Below, in pieces: positions 1 through 7,118 of a stretch of 7,509 nucleotides of DNA; position 1 is the stretch's first letter; the number at the start of each line of letters is the position of its first letter. Location of the stretch: contig JAMORN010000126.1 in the NCBI GenBank assembly GCA_027063545.1, forward strand, positions 1 through 7,509. The letters run 5' to 3'. The DNA comes from JAMORN01 sp027063545 [NCBI: bacterium]. Lineage in GTDB: Bacteria > JAMORN01. The position numbers were made by a program, and so were the translations under genes. The notes below the pieces were generated by a model that saw nothing but the letters and a program-made list of their open reading frames with translations, ran no database searches and was not told where the DNA came from.

Positions 1-875
1 GTCAATAGGTGTCTTACTAAAATTGCATCTCCTATTGCATATATACTATCAATATTTGTTCTAAATTTATGGTCTACAATTATACCATCTTTATATCCTA
101 TTTCTACCCCTATTTTTTTAGCCAAATCAGAGTTTGCACTAACACCCATTGCTATAATTAAAATATCAATATCATATACATTATCTTTATCATCAACCAC
201 TGATTTAATTCTATTATTTTCAATCTTTATATCTTTAATTTCTGTAGATAAATGAATATTAATTCCATTTGATTCTAAAAGTTTTTGAAGATCACTTCTA
301 ACAGATTCTGTTAAAAATGGAAATATTTTATCTTGCTTTTCAAAGACGTCAACTTCTATTCCTAACTCTTTAAAATTCTCTGCTATCTCCATTCCTATAA
401 AACCAGCCCCTATAATACCAGCCTTTTTAGGCTTAAATTCATCTAAATAAGCTTTTATCTTATATGCATCTACTACATGTGTTAATTTAAAAACACCATC
501 ATACTTTAAAAACTCAGCAAATGGTCCTAAAATTGGCTTAGCTCCTGTAGCTAATACTAAAATATCATAGGTTAATTCTGTAGTAATATTCTCTTTTTTT
601 ATTTTTACAATTTTTGATTTTACATCAATATCTGTTGCTTCTGTATTTGTTAAGATATTTATTCCTCTTTTTTTGAAATCTTCAACACTACCATGAATTA
701 ACGCTGATTCTGGTAATCTTCCAGATAAATAGTAAGGCGTAGGACACCCTGCCCACGCCACATATGGAGATCTTTCTATCACATAATGTTCTATTTCTTT
801 TCCCATTAATTTATTAACTTGACTTGAAAATGTCATTCCTGCAGCACCACCACCTATAACAACTATCCTTTTCAT
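1..875 (-). CDS. FAD-dependent pyridine nucleotide-disulfide oxidoreductase (NADH oxidase / CoA-disulfide reductase-like), 3' end cut by window
   Basis: Reading the minus strand from an ATG at 875 gives 291 codons without a stop before the window edge. Residues 5-13 (VVIGGGAAG) are the N-terminal FAD-binding Rossmann loop. A single conserved-position cysteine, C44, sits in WAGCPTPYY, where NADH oxidases, NADH peroxidases and CoA-disulfide reductases keep their redox-active cysteine. LATGAKP (108-114) follows. The second nucleotide loop is GIIGAGFIGME (153-163), and its next strand ends VDVFEK, where the acidic E179 suggests NADH rather than NADPH. TNIDSIYAIGDA (273-284) is the second FAD motif, with D283. 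The family is usually about 440-460 residues, so the C-terminal dimerisation domain is missing here only because the window ends. Substrate (O2, CoA disulfide, polysulfide/sulfur) cannot be decided without that domain. AAGGAG at 881-886 lies 5 bases before the ATG, and the gene follows the phosphorylase by 22 bases, so it is probably cotranscribed. Confidence 0.88.
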   Translation of the reverse strand, partial: MKRIVVIGGGAAGMTFSSQVNKLMGKEIEHYVIERSPYVAWAGCPTPYYLSGRLPESALIHGSVEDFKKRGINILTNTEATDIDVKSKIVKIKKENITTELTYDILVLATGAKPILGPFAEFLKYDGVFKLTHVVDAYKIKAYLDEFKPKKAGIIGAGFIGMEIAENFKELGIEVDVFEKQDKIFPFLTESVRSDLQKLLESNGINIHLSTEIKDIKIENNRIKSVVDDKDNVYDIDILIIAMGVSANSDLAKKIGVEIGYKDGIIVDHKFRTNIDSIYAIGDAILVRHLL

Positions 876-897
876 ATTATCTCCTTTTAATAAAATT

Positions 898-3474
898 TTA
901 ATTCCAAATTATAAGTCCTGGAATATACTTTTCTGTTATATAACTATCATCTGGTAATACTCTTATTTTAAATCCTATTCTTCCAGAATGCTTTAATATT
1001 ATTGTTTTTGAAAATTTAAGATAATTTCCATTGTCTTCAACTAAATCCAACTTCTCTATTTCTGGATCTATTATATTATCATAATTATCTAATATTCCAT
1101 AATAAGCATCTACTCTTATATACTTCTTTATATCACTTTCACTCCTCAATTCTATTTCTACATCTATAGATAATTCATCACCTACTTTTAGTTCTTCATC
1201 ATTATTCTTTTTATATACATTAACATTCTTTATTATTATAGAACCCCAATTTTCTATTAAAATTCTTTTAATATTACTTAACTCTTTGGCTTTTTGAGCA
1301 CTATTCTTTATTAAACTACTAAACTTCTTTTCTGATGATAAATAAAATCTCTCAACATACTCAGATACCATTCTATTAGTATTAAACTGAGGCGAAATTG
1401 TTCTCATAGCATTCTTCATCATTATAATCCACTTTAGTGGCAAACCATCTTCACCCCTATTATAGAATGTTGGAACAACTTCCTTTTCCAATATTTCATA
1501 TAAAAGTCTTGACTCTATTTCATCTTGAAGTTCTGGGTCATCATACTCTTCACCAGAACCTATTGCCCAACCATTTTCTGTATTATAACCCTCACACCAC
1601 CATCCATCTAAGATAGAAAGATTTAAGCCTCCATTTGGAGCAACCTTCATACCACTTGTACCAGATGCCTCAAGTGGTCTTCTTGGATTATTAAGCCATA
1701 CATCAACACCTTGCACCATATATCTTGCTACATCTAAATCATAATCCTCTATAAATACTATTCTGTTTCTCAATTCTGGATTTTCCTTTATTACCTGAAT
1801 TATTCTCTTTATAAACTCCTTACCCTCATTATCCCTTGGATGCGCCTTTCCTGCAAAAATAAGCTGTACAGGTCTCTCTTTATTTAATAAAATCTTTTTA
1901 AGTCTTTCTACATCTCTAAATATCAATATTGCTCTTTTATATGTAGCAAATCTTCTTGCAAATCCTATTGTTAAGGCCTCACTTGATAAAACTCCATCAG
2001 CCTGTTCTATTTCACTCTTAGGAGCTCCTCTTCTTTCAAGTTGTTTCTTTAGTCTTCTTCTTACAAATGCTACAAGTCTTTCTCTTAATCTTTCATGTGT
2101 TCTCCAAAGCTCTGAATTAGGAATTAAATTAACCCTTTCCCATAAACTTAAATCATAAGGTTCACTTCTCCATCTTGTCCCTAAATATCTATCATATAAA
2201 ATTGTCATTTCATCAGAAAGCCAAGTTGGTATATGTATACCATTTGTTATATGCTCTATTGGAACCTCATCAACAGGAAGGCCTTTCCATATATTTTTCC
2301 ACATGTTTCTTGATACTTTACCATGAAGTCTTGAAACTCCATTTGAATGAGATGATAATTTTAATGCTAAAACTGTCATACAGAAAAATTCTTGAGGATC
2401 ATCTGGATTTTCTCTTCCTAAAGCAAGCATATCATTTATTGAAATACCAAGTTCCTTAACATAATTTTCAAAATATTCATATATCATCTCTGGTGGAAAT
2501 CTATCATTCCCAGCAGGTACAGGAGTATGTGTTGTGAAAACACTACTTGCAATGGTTAATTCCTTTGCCTCATTAAATGAAAGATTAAATTTTTGCATAT
2601 AATATCTAATATTTTCTAATGTTAAAAAGGCACTATGCCCTTCATTCATATGGTAAACTCTTGGCTCAAGACCTAAGGCTCTTATAGCCCTTGCTCCTCC
2701 AATTCCTAAAAGAATCTCCTGCATAATTCTCATATGGAGATCACCACCATAAAGCTGGGAAGTAATCTGTCTTGCCCAGTCTGGATTCTCTTTTATATTA
2801 GTATCAAGTAAATATAAAGGAACTCTACCCACTTGTATTTTCCAAATTTGAGCATAAACTTTTGTTCCTTTTATGTCTATATCAATCTTTATAGGTTCTC
2901 CATTTTTATCTTTAACTAGCATTACCGGCATTGTATGAAAATCATTTTGGGGATAAACCTCTTGTTGCCAACCTTCTTCATTTAAATATTGTTGGAAATA
3001 TCCATGATAATATAAAAGCCCAACACCTGCCAAAGGAATACCTAAATCAGAAGCACTCTTTAAATGATCCCCTGCTAAAATTCCTAACCCTCCAGAATAT
3101 ATAGGCAATGATTCATGAATACCAAACTCCATACTAAAATAAACAAATCTTACCCTATTCTTTTCATGACCATGAGCCCCCTCAAACCACCCTTCACTAC
3201 CCATATAGTCATTTAATTCCTTATAAACTCTATCCATGTGGTCTAAAAAACTCTCACTGTGAAGAAGCTCATTTAATCTTTCTTGAGACACAATACTTAA
3301 AAGTTTTACAGGATTATGATTTACTTCCTCCCATAGTACTCTATCAATTCTTCTAAATAATTCTATAGCTTCAGGATTCCAACTCCACCATAAATTATAT
3401 GCTATCTTCATTAAAGGTTCTAATCTTTCTGGTAAAACTGGCTTTACGGTAAAAATTTTCATTCCATTACTCAT
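898..3474 (-). CDS. glgP: Alpha-glucan (maltodextrin/glycogen) phosphorylase, GT35, DUF3417 type
   Basis: This 858-residue cytoplasmic enzyme should release glucose-1-phosphate from alpha-1,4-glucans by phosphorolysis with a PLP cofactor. Its N terminus (about 13-100, with NLWWSWNPEA at 27-36) is the DUF3417 region of the compact phosphorylase type found in Thermus and Thermotoga-like bacteria. Core motifs run in order: SMEFGIHESLPIYSGGLG (114-131), HMNEGHSAF (275-283), TTHTPVPAGNDRF (314-326), HITNGIH (408-414), ARRFATYKR (506-514, phosphate/PLP-site Arg and Lys) and EASGTSGMK (602-610), whose K610 is the expected PLP Schiff-base lysine. Residues from about 735 to 858 form a separate C-terminal, strand-rich, poorly conserved-looking segment. 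All key residues seen are present, so it should be active. The start at 3474 fits AAGGAG 5 bases upstream; Met5 would be 17 bases from it. The gene begins 14 bases after accC. glgP is used as a generic symbol; malP is equally possible because substrate preference is not visible. Confidence 0.95.
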   Translation of the reverse strand: MSNGMKIFTVKPVLPERLEPLMKIAYNLWWSWNPEAIELFRRIDRVLWEEVNHNPVKLLSIVSQERLNELLHSESFLDHMDRVYKELNDYMGSEGWFEGAHGHEKNRVRFVYFSMEFGIHESLPIYSGGLGILAGDHLKSASDLGIPLAGVGLLYYHGYFQQYLNEEGWQQEVYPQNDFHTMPVMLVKDKNGEPIKIDIDIKGTKVYAQIWKIQVGRVPLYLLDTNIKENPDWARQITSQLYGGDLHMRIMQEILLGIGGARAIRALGLEPRVYHMNEGHSAFLTLENIRYYMQKFNLSFNEAKELTIASSVFTTHTPVPAGNDRFPPEMIYEYFENYVKELGISINDMLALGRENPDDPQEFFCMTVLALKLSSHSNGVSRLHGKVSRNMWKNIWKGLPVDEVPIEHITNGIHIPTWLSDEMTILYDRYLGTRWRSEPYDLSLWERVNLIPNSELWRTHERLRERLVAFVRRRLKKQLERRGAPKSEIEQADGVLSSEALTIGFARRFATYKRAILIFRDVERLKKILLNKERPVQLIFAGKAHPRDNEGKEFIKRIIQVIKENPELRNRIVFIEDYDLDVARYMVQGVDVWLNNPRRPLEASGTSGMKVAPNGGLNLSILDGWWCEGYNTENGWAIGSGEEYDDPELQDEIESRLLYEILEKEVVPTFYNRGEDGLPLKWIIMMKNAMRTISPQFNTNRMVSEYVERFYLSSEKKFSSLIKNSAQKAKELSNIKRILIENWGSIIIKNVNVYKKNNDEELKVGDELSIDVEIELRSESDIKKYIRVDAYYGILDNYDNIIDPEIEKLDLVEDNGNYLKFSKTIILKHSGRIGFKIRVLPDDSYITEKYIPGLIIWN

Positions 3475-3479
3475 ATGAT

Positions 3480-3485
3480 CTCCTT
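3480..3485 (-). promoter_or_regulatory. Shine-Dalgarno site of the phosphorylase gene, directly after the accC stop
   Basis: The minus strand reads AAGGAG here, 5 bases before the ATG at 3474. It decides for Met1 over the in-frame Met5 (MKIF). The accC stop codon (3489-3491) is only 3 bases upstream of this site, so ribosomes ending accC would expose it. Translational coupling is therefore plausible, but inferred. Confidence 0.8.
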
Positions 3486-3488
3486 TTT

Positions 3489-4841
3489 TTATTCATAGTT
3501 AAACTCTGTTTCTTCTAGAAATTTTGTTGTATATATACCTGATTTAAATATTTCATTATCAACCATTTTTAAATGAAAAGGTATTGTAGTTTTTATTCCA
3601 TCTATAACAAACTCTTCTAAAGCTCTCTTTCCTCTAATTAAAGCTTCCTTTCTATCTTTACCATGAACAATAAGTTTTGCAATCATTGAATCATAGAAAG
3701 GTGGTATCATATAACCACCATATACATGTGTGTCCACTCTTATTCCTGGGCCTCCTGGAGGATGAAAAATTTCTACTCTTCCCGGAGAAGGTCTAAAATC
3801 ATTAGCAGGATCCTCTGCATTTATTCTAAACTCTATTGCATGTCCATTTATCTTTATATCTTCTTGAGTAAAAGATAGCCTTTCTCCACTTGCAACTAAA
3901 ATCATTTCTTTAATCAAATCAACACCTGTCACCATCTCTGTAACAGGATGCTCAACCTGAATTCTTGTATTTACCTCCATGAAATATACTTCACCTGTTT
4001 CCATATCCATTAAAAACTCCATTGTCCCTGCGCTATCATAACCTATTGCTTTTGCACCCTTTACTGCATAAGAAGCTATCTTCTCTCTTTGTTCACTAGT
4101 TAAAATAGGAGATGGAGACTCTTCTATTAATTTTTGGTGTCTTCTTTGAATTGTACAATCCCTTTCATATAAATGAATAACGTTACCATGTTTATCGCCC
4201 ATAAGCTGTATTTCAATATGACGTGGTTTTTCTATATATTTCTCTATATAAACATCCGGATTTCCAAATGCTTTTTCAGCTTCTGTTCTTGCCATAACAA
4301 AAAGTTTTTCTAATTCTTTATCATCTCTAGCAACTCTCATTCCTTTCCCGCCACCACCAGCTGTAGCCTTAATTATAACAGGATAGCCAAATTCATTTGC
4401 AATTCTTTTTGCCTCTTCTATATCCCTTATAATTCCTTCGGAACCTGGTGTAACTGGCACTCCAGCTTCTTTCATTAATTTCTTTGCTGTTGCTTTATCT
4501 CCTAATTTTTCTATAATATCAGGATTCGGTCCTACCCAAATAAATCCTGCATCAATAACCATTCTTGCAAATGTAGCATTCTCTGATAAAAATCCATATC
4601 CCGGATGAATTGCATCTGCTCCTGTAATCTCAGCAGCAGCAATTATTGCATTCATATTTAAATAAGAACCTGAGGACTGAGCTGGACCTATACAAATATC
4701 CTCGTCAGCAAAATGAACATGTAAAGAATCTTTATCCCTTTCGGAATATACTGCAACTGTTTTTATTCCTAATTCCTTTGCAGCCCTTATAATTCTTAAA
4801 GCAATCTCGCCTCTATTAGCAATTAATAATTTTTTTATCAA
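3489..4841 (-). CDS. accC: Acetyl-CoA carboxylase, biotin carboxylase subunit
   Basis: This 450-residue protein matches the usual AccC length. It carboxylates the biotin on AccB using ATP and bicarbonate, the first half of malonyl-CoA synthesis for fatty acids. The N-terminal fold begins [16 protein letters not shown] (2-17). The ATP-grasp domain has K116, K158, the glycine loop AGGGGKGM (161-168), [11 protein letters not shown] (227-237), E275 in AGTMEFL, and the catalytic strand [12 protein letters not shown] (288-299), with E289, N291 and R293. R339 in EFRINAEDP corresponds to the bicarbonate/biotin-site arginine. The C-terminal domain ends with [10 protein letters not shown] and TTKFLEE. 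Every expected catalytic residue is present. The start is TTG, not ATG: no in-frame ATG lies near, and the family N terminus fits exactly. PycA-type pyruvate carboxylase subunits look similar, but the accB partner nearby favours AccC. The AccA and AccD subunits are not in this window. Confidence 0.97.
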   Translation of the reverse strand: MIKKLLIANRGEIALRIIRAAKELGIKTVAVYSERDKDSLHVHFADEDICIGPAQSSGSYLNMNAIIAAAEITGADAIHPGYGFLSENATFARMVIDAGFIWVGPNPDIIEKLGDKATAKKLMKEAGVPVTPGSEGIIRDIEEAKRIANEFGYPVIIKATAGGGGKGMRVARDDKELEKLFVMARTEAEKAFGNPDVYIEKYIEKPRHIEIQLMGDKHGNVIHLYERDCTIQRRHQKLIEESPSPILTSEQREKIASYAVKGAKAIGYDSAGTMEFLMDMETGEVYFMEVNTRIQVEHPVTEMVTGVDLIKEMILVASGERLSFTQEDIKINGHAIEFRINAEDPANDFRPSPGRVEIFHPPGGPGIRVDTHVYGGYMIPPFYDSMIAKLIVHGKDRKEALIRGKRALEEFVIDGIKTTIPFHLKMVDNEIFKSGIYTTKFLEETEFNYE

Positions 4842-4846
4842 ATCTC

Positions 4847-4852
4847 CCTCCT
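4847..4852 (-). promoter_or_regulatory. Strong Shine-Dalgarno site serving the TTG start of accC
   Basis: The minus strand reads AGGAGG here, followed by GAGAT and then TTG at 4841-4839. A near-perfect anti-16S match at 5 bases spacing supports TTG as the real start and may offset the weak start codon. The site lies in the 21-base gap after the pilus ATPase stop (4863-4865). Confidence 0.85.
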
Positions 4853-4862
4853 AATTTTCTAT

Positions 4863-5954
4863 TTACCATTTTCTACTAGAAGTATCTTCTATACCCTCTA
4901 ATTTTAATTTAAAATCTTCTGGATTATTCACATTATCTAAAGCTGTTTCTATAGAAATCTTTCCTGATTTTACTAATTCTAATATATGTTGATCAAAAGA
5001 TTGTGTTTGATATTGCATTCTACCTTCTTCAATTACTTGTTCTATTAAAGGAGTTTTTTCTGGATCTAATATATACTCTTTTATTGTCGCTGTACTTCTT
5101 AATATTTCAACAGCAGGAATAATACCTTGTTTATCTGCCCTAGGGAGTAATCTCTGAGATATTACTGCTACTAAAGTACCGGATAATAAAAGTCTAATTT
5201 GGTCATGTTGATGAGGAGGGAAAAAAGATATTATTCTAGATATTGTTTCTACAGCATTCAATGTATGTAATGTACTCATAACTAAATGTCCTGTATCAGC
5301 AGCCTGTAATGCTAATAGCATTGTCTCTCTATCTCTAATCTCACCTATAAGTATAACATCAGGGTCTTGTCTCAACGCCTGTTTTAAAGCAGTATAATAA
5401 CTTTCGGTGTCTGTACCTACCTCTCTTTGAGATATAAGACTCTTTTTATCTTTATGTAAATATTCTATTGGATCCTCTATGGTTATAATATTTTTTGAAG
5501 CATTTTGATTAACATAATCAATCATAGCAGCCAAAGTTGTAGATTTACCAGATCCGGTTGTACCAGTAACTAAGATAAGACCTCTTGGAGCCATTGCTAT
5601 CTCTTTTATAACAGGAGGAAGATTTAAACTTTCAAAATCTGGAACCGTTGTCATTATTCTTCTTATAGCAACAGCCATCGTCCCCCTTTGAAAATAACAA
5701 TTTATACGGAATCTTCCTATCTTAGAAATGCCTATACCTAAATCTATTTCTTTATTTTTTATAAATTCTTTATATTTATCTTCTCCCAATAAATAAGCTA
5801 CTATTTCATCCATTTGTGACACTGTTATTGGATCTCCTTTTATAGGAACTAATTTAGAATGTAATCTAAAAAAAGGAGGTCTACCCACTCTTAAATGTAA
5901 ATCAGTTGCTGAAATTTCTATCATTTTTTGCAGAAGCTTTTTAATATATTCCAT
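4863..5954 (-). CDS. pilT: PilT/PilU-family type IV pilus retraction ATPase
   Basis: This 363-residue protein belongs to the hexameric secretion ATPases that power type IV pilus retraction (twitching) from the cytoplasmic face of the inner membrane. The N-terminal PAS-like domain carries SATDLHLRVGRPP (15-27). The RecA-like core has Walker A GTTGSGKST (131-139), the Asp box ITIEDPIEY (157-165), Walker B DVILIGEIRD (199-208) with catalytic E205, and the His box TGHLVMSTLHT (221-231) with H223 and H230. The zinc-binding cysteines typical of PilB extension ATPases are absent, which favours retraction type. The motif that reads AIRNLI in classical PilT is TIKEYI (290-295) here, and the tail QSFDQHILELVKSGKIS (318-334) resembles PilU-type tails, so PilT versus PilU is open. 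A modest AAGAGG site (5963-5968) lies 8 bases before the ATG. No other pilus gene is in the window; it sits between accB and accC with 22- and 21-base gaps. Confidence 0.93.
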   Translation of the reverse strand: MEYIKKLLQKMIEISATDLHLRVGRPPFFRLHSKLVPIKGDPITVSQMDEIVAYLLGEDKYKEFIKNKEIDLGIGISKIGRFRINCYFQRGTMAVAIRRIMTTVPDFESLNLPPVIKEIAMAPRGLILVTGTTGSGKSTTLAAMIDYVNQNASKNIITIEDPIEYLHKDKKSLISQREVGTDTESYYTALKQALRQDPDVILIGEIRDRETMLLALQAADTGHLVMSTLHTLNAVETISRIISFFPPHQHDQIRLLLSGTLVAVISQRLLPRADKQGIIPAVEILRSTATIKEYILDPEKTPLIEQVIEEGRMQYQTQSFDQHILELVKSGKISIETALDNVNNPEDFKLKLEGIEDTSSRKW

Positions 5955-5976
5955 AAACTAAGCCTCTTATTATATT

Positions 5977-6465
5977 TTACATAGGTTCTACTAAAAATAA
6001 AGGTTGACCATATTCAACTGGTTGGCCATTTTCAACTAATACTTTAACAATTTTTCCTTTAACTTCTGCTTTAATCTCATTAAATAATTTCATTGCCTCT
6101 ATAATACATACTACAGTATCAGGATTTACAATATCTCCTTCTTTCACATAAGGTTCAGCATCAGGAGATGGTGCTCTATAAAATGTCCCAACCATAGGTG
6201 CTTTAATTTCTATATAATTATCTAAAGATACATCTTGAGAAGGAGTTTTCTGGTGAGGTTGTGATACTTGTTGGGATGATTGTGATGTTATATCATGTAT
6301 CTGTTGAGGAATAATTGGTTGAGAAATTCCTTGGGTTAATTGTAAATTTTCAATCTTTGGTTGTTTTACTAAATGCAGTTCAAATTCACCTTCTTTTATT
6401 TTTAATTCATTTAAATTGCTTTTTTCTAATATTTTTACTAACTCTCTTATTGCCTTAACATCCAT
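5977..6465 (-). CDS. accB: Acetyl-CoA carboxylase, biotin carboxyl carrier protein
   Basis: This 162-residue protein carries biotin between AccC and the AccA/AccD carboxyltransferase. The N-terminal segment (1-35) is the conserved AccB helix-strand region ([20 protein letters not shown]). A flexible linker rich in Gln, Pro and Ser (about 36-80) follows. The biotinyl domain spans about 85-162. It shows the thumb loop [19 protein letters not shown] (89-107), which separates AccB from most other biotinyl proteins, and the biotinylation site EAMKLFNEI (123-131), with K126 as the modified lysine. The usual form is EAMKLMNEI, so M-to-F after the leucine is a mild variant. AGAGAGG at 6471-6477 lies 5 bases before the ATG. 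The gene begins 46 bases after efp and is followed by the pilus ATPase rather than directly by accC. Confidence 0.96.
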   Translation of the reverse strand: MDVKAIRELVKILEKSNLNELKIKEGEFELHLVKQPKIENLQLTQGISQPIIPQQIHDITSQSSQQVSQPHQKTPSQDVSLDNYIEIKAPMVGTFYRAPSPDAEPYVKEGDIVNPDTVVCIIEAMKLFNEIKAEVKGKIVKVLVENGQPVEYGQPLFLVEPM

Positions 6466-6511
6466 GGGAACCTCTCTTTTTTTATTTTAATTATTTAAAA
6501 CTAAAATAAAA

Positions 6512-7075
6512 TTATTTATTTACTCTTTCAACATATTTACCTGTCCTAGTATCTATTCTTATTGTTTCTCCTTCTTCAATAAATAAAGGCACTTGTACCA
6601 CTAATCCTGTCTCTAAAGTGGCTGGTTTTGTAGCAGAAGTTGCTGTATCACCTTTAACCCCAGGCTCTGTTTCTACTACCTTTAAATCTACAAAAAATGG
6701 TAATTCAATTGCTATAACATTTCCTTCATAGATTAAAGCATCAACTTCAATGTTTTCCTTCATAAATTTTATCATATCTCCTAAATCATCTATAGCCATT
6801 TGGTATTGATCATAAGTCTCCACATCCATTAATGTAATAAAACTTCCATCATTATACAAATATTGCATTTTTCTTTTTTCAACATCAACATCATCAATTG
6901 TATCTGATGCTTTCCAAGTATTTTCAATAACAGCACCTGTTTTTATATTTTTCAACTTACATCTCGCAAAAGCTGAACCTTTTCCTGGTTTTACATGTTC
7001 AACTTGAGTAATTACATATAAATCTCCTTTAAATCTTACCACCATTCCTGTTTTCAAATCATTAAGCTGTGCCAT
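6512..7075 (-). CDS. efp: Translation elongation factor P
   Basis: This 187-residue protein is normal EF-P length. EF-P binds between the P and E sites of the ribosome and promotes peptide bond formation at consecutive prolines. The N-terminal KOW-like domain carries the loop HVKPGKGSAFARCK (27-40), whose tip lysine K32 is the position modified in many bacteria (lysylated in E. coli, aminopentanolated in Bacillus). YLYNDG (73-78) marks the central OB domain. The C-terminal OB domain carries EPGVKGDTATSATKPATLETG (137-157, given by its ends) and ends with IRIDTRTGKYVERV, both highly conserved. No modification enzyme (epmA, epmB, earP, ymfI) is in the window. AAAGGAG at 7084-7090 lies 8 bases before the ATG. 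The upstream peptidase gene and downstream accB match a widely conserved gene order. Confidence 0.97.
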   Translation of the reverse strand: MAQLNDLKTGMVVRFKGDLYVITQVEHVKPGKGSAFARCKLKNIKTGAVIENTWKASDTIDDVDVEKRKMQYLYNDGSFITLMDVETYDQYQMAIDDLGDMIKFMKENIEVDALIYEGNVIAIELPFFVDLKVVETEPGVKGDTATSATKPATLETGLVVQVPLFIEEGETIRIDTRTGKYVERVNK

Positions 7076-7083
7076 CCTCTATT

Positions 7084-7118
7084 CTCCTTTATTTGTAGGT
7101 TTATATTTTAATATTATA
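7084..7118 (-). promoter_or_regulatory. Possible weak promoter (-10 TATAAT) and Shine-Dalgarno region ahead of efp
   Basis: On the minus strand a perfect TATAAT reads from 7118 to 7113, overlapping the stop codon of the peptidase gene. The best -35 candidate, TTTCAA at 7140-7135 with a 16-base spacer, matches TTGACA at only three of six positions. Transcription would begin near 7105, giving efp a leader of about 30 bases that holds AAAGGAG (7084-7090). Such hexamers arise often by chance in DNA this AT-rich, so the promoter call is weak; the ribosome site itself is solid. Confidence 0.25.

Noticed and set aside
2175-2459. Plus-strand open frame of 94 codons inside the phosphorylase gene
   Set aside because: It is an antisense shadow of strongly conserved GT35 coding sequence, has no recognisable domain, and begins without a convincing ribosome site.
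3484-3490. T run between accC and the phosphorylase gene as a terminator
   Set aside because: Read on the coding strand it is A-rich, leads straight into AAGGAG, and has no stem-loop.
6220-6360. Gln/Pro/Ser-rich low-complexity stretch in accB as a repeat or inserted element
   Set aside because: A flexible linker of this kind between the N-terminal segment and the biotinyl domain is normal for AccB, and the frame is intact.
6477-6483. T run in the efp-accB gap as a terminator
   Set aside because: The T run is on the plus strand; in the direction of transcription it is an A run, and no hairpin precedes it.
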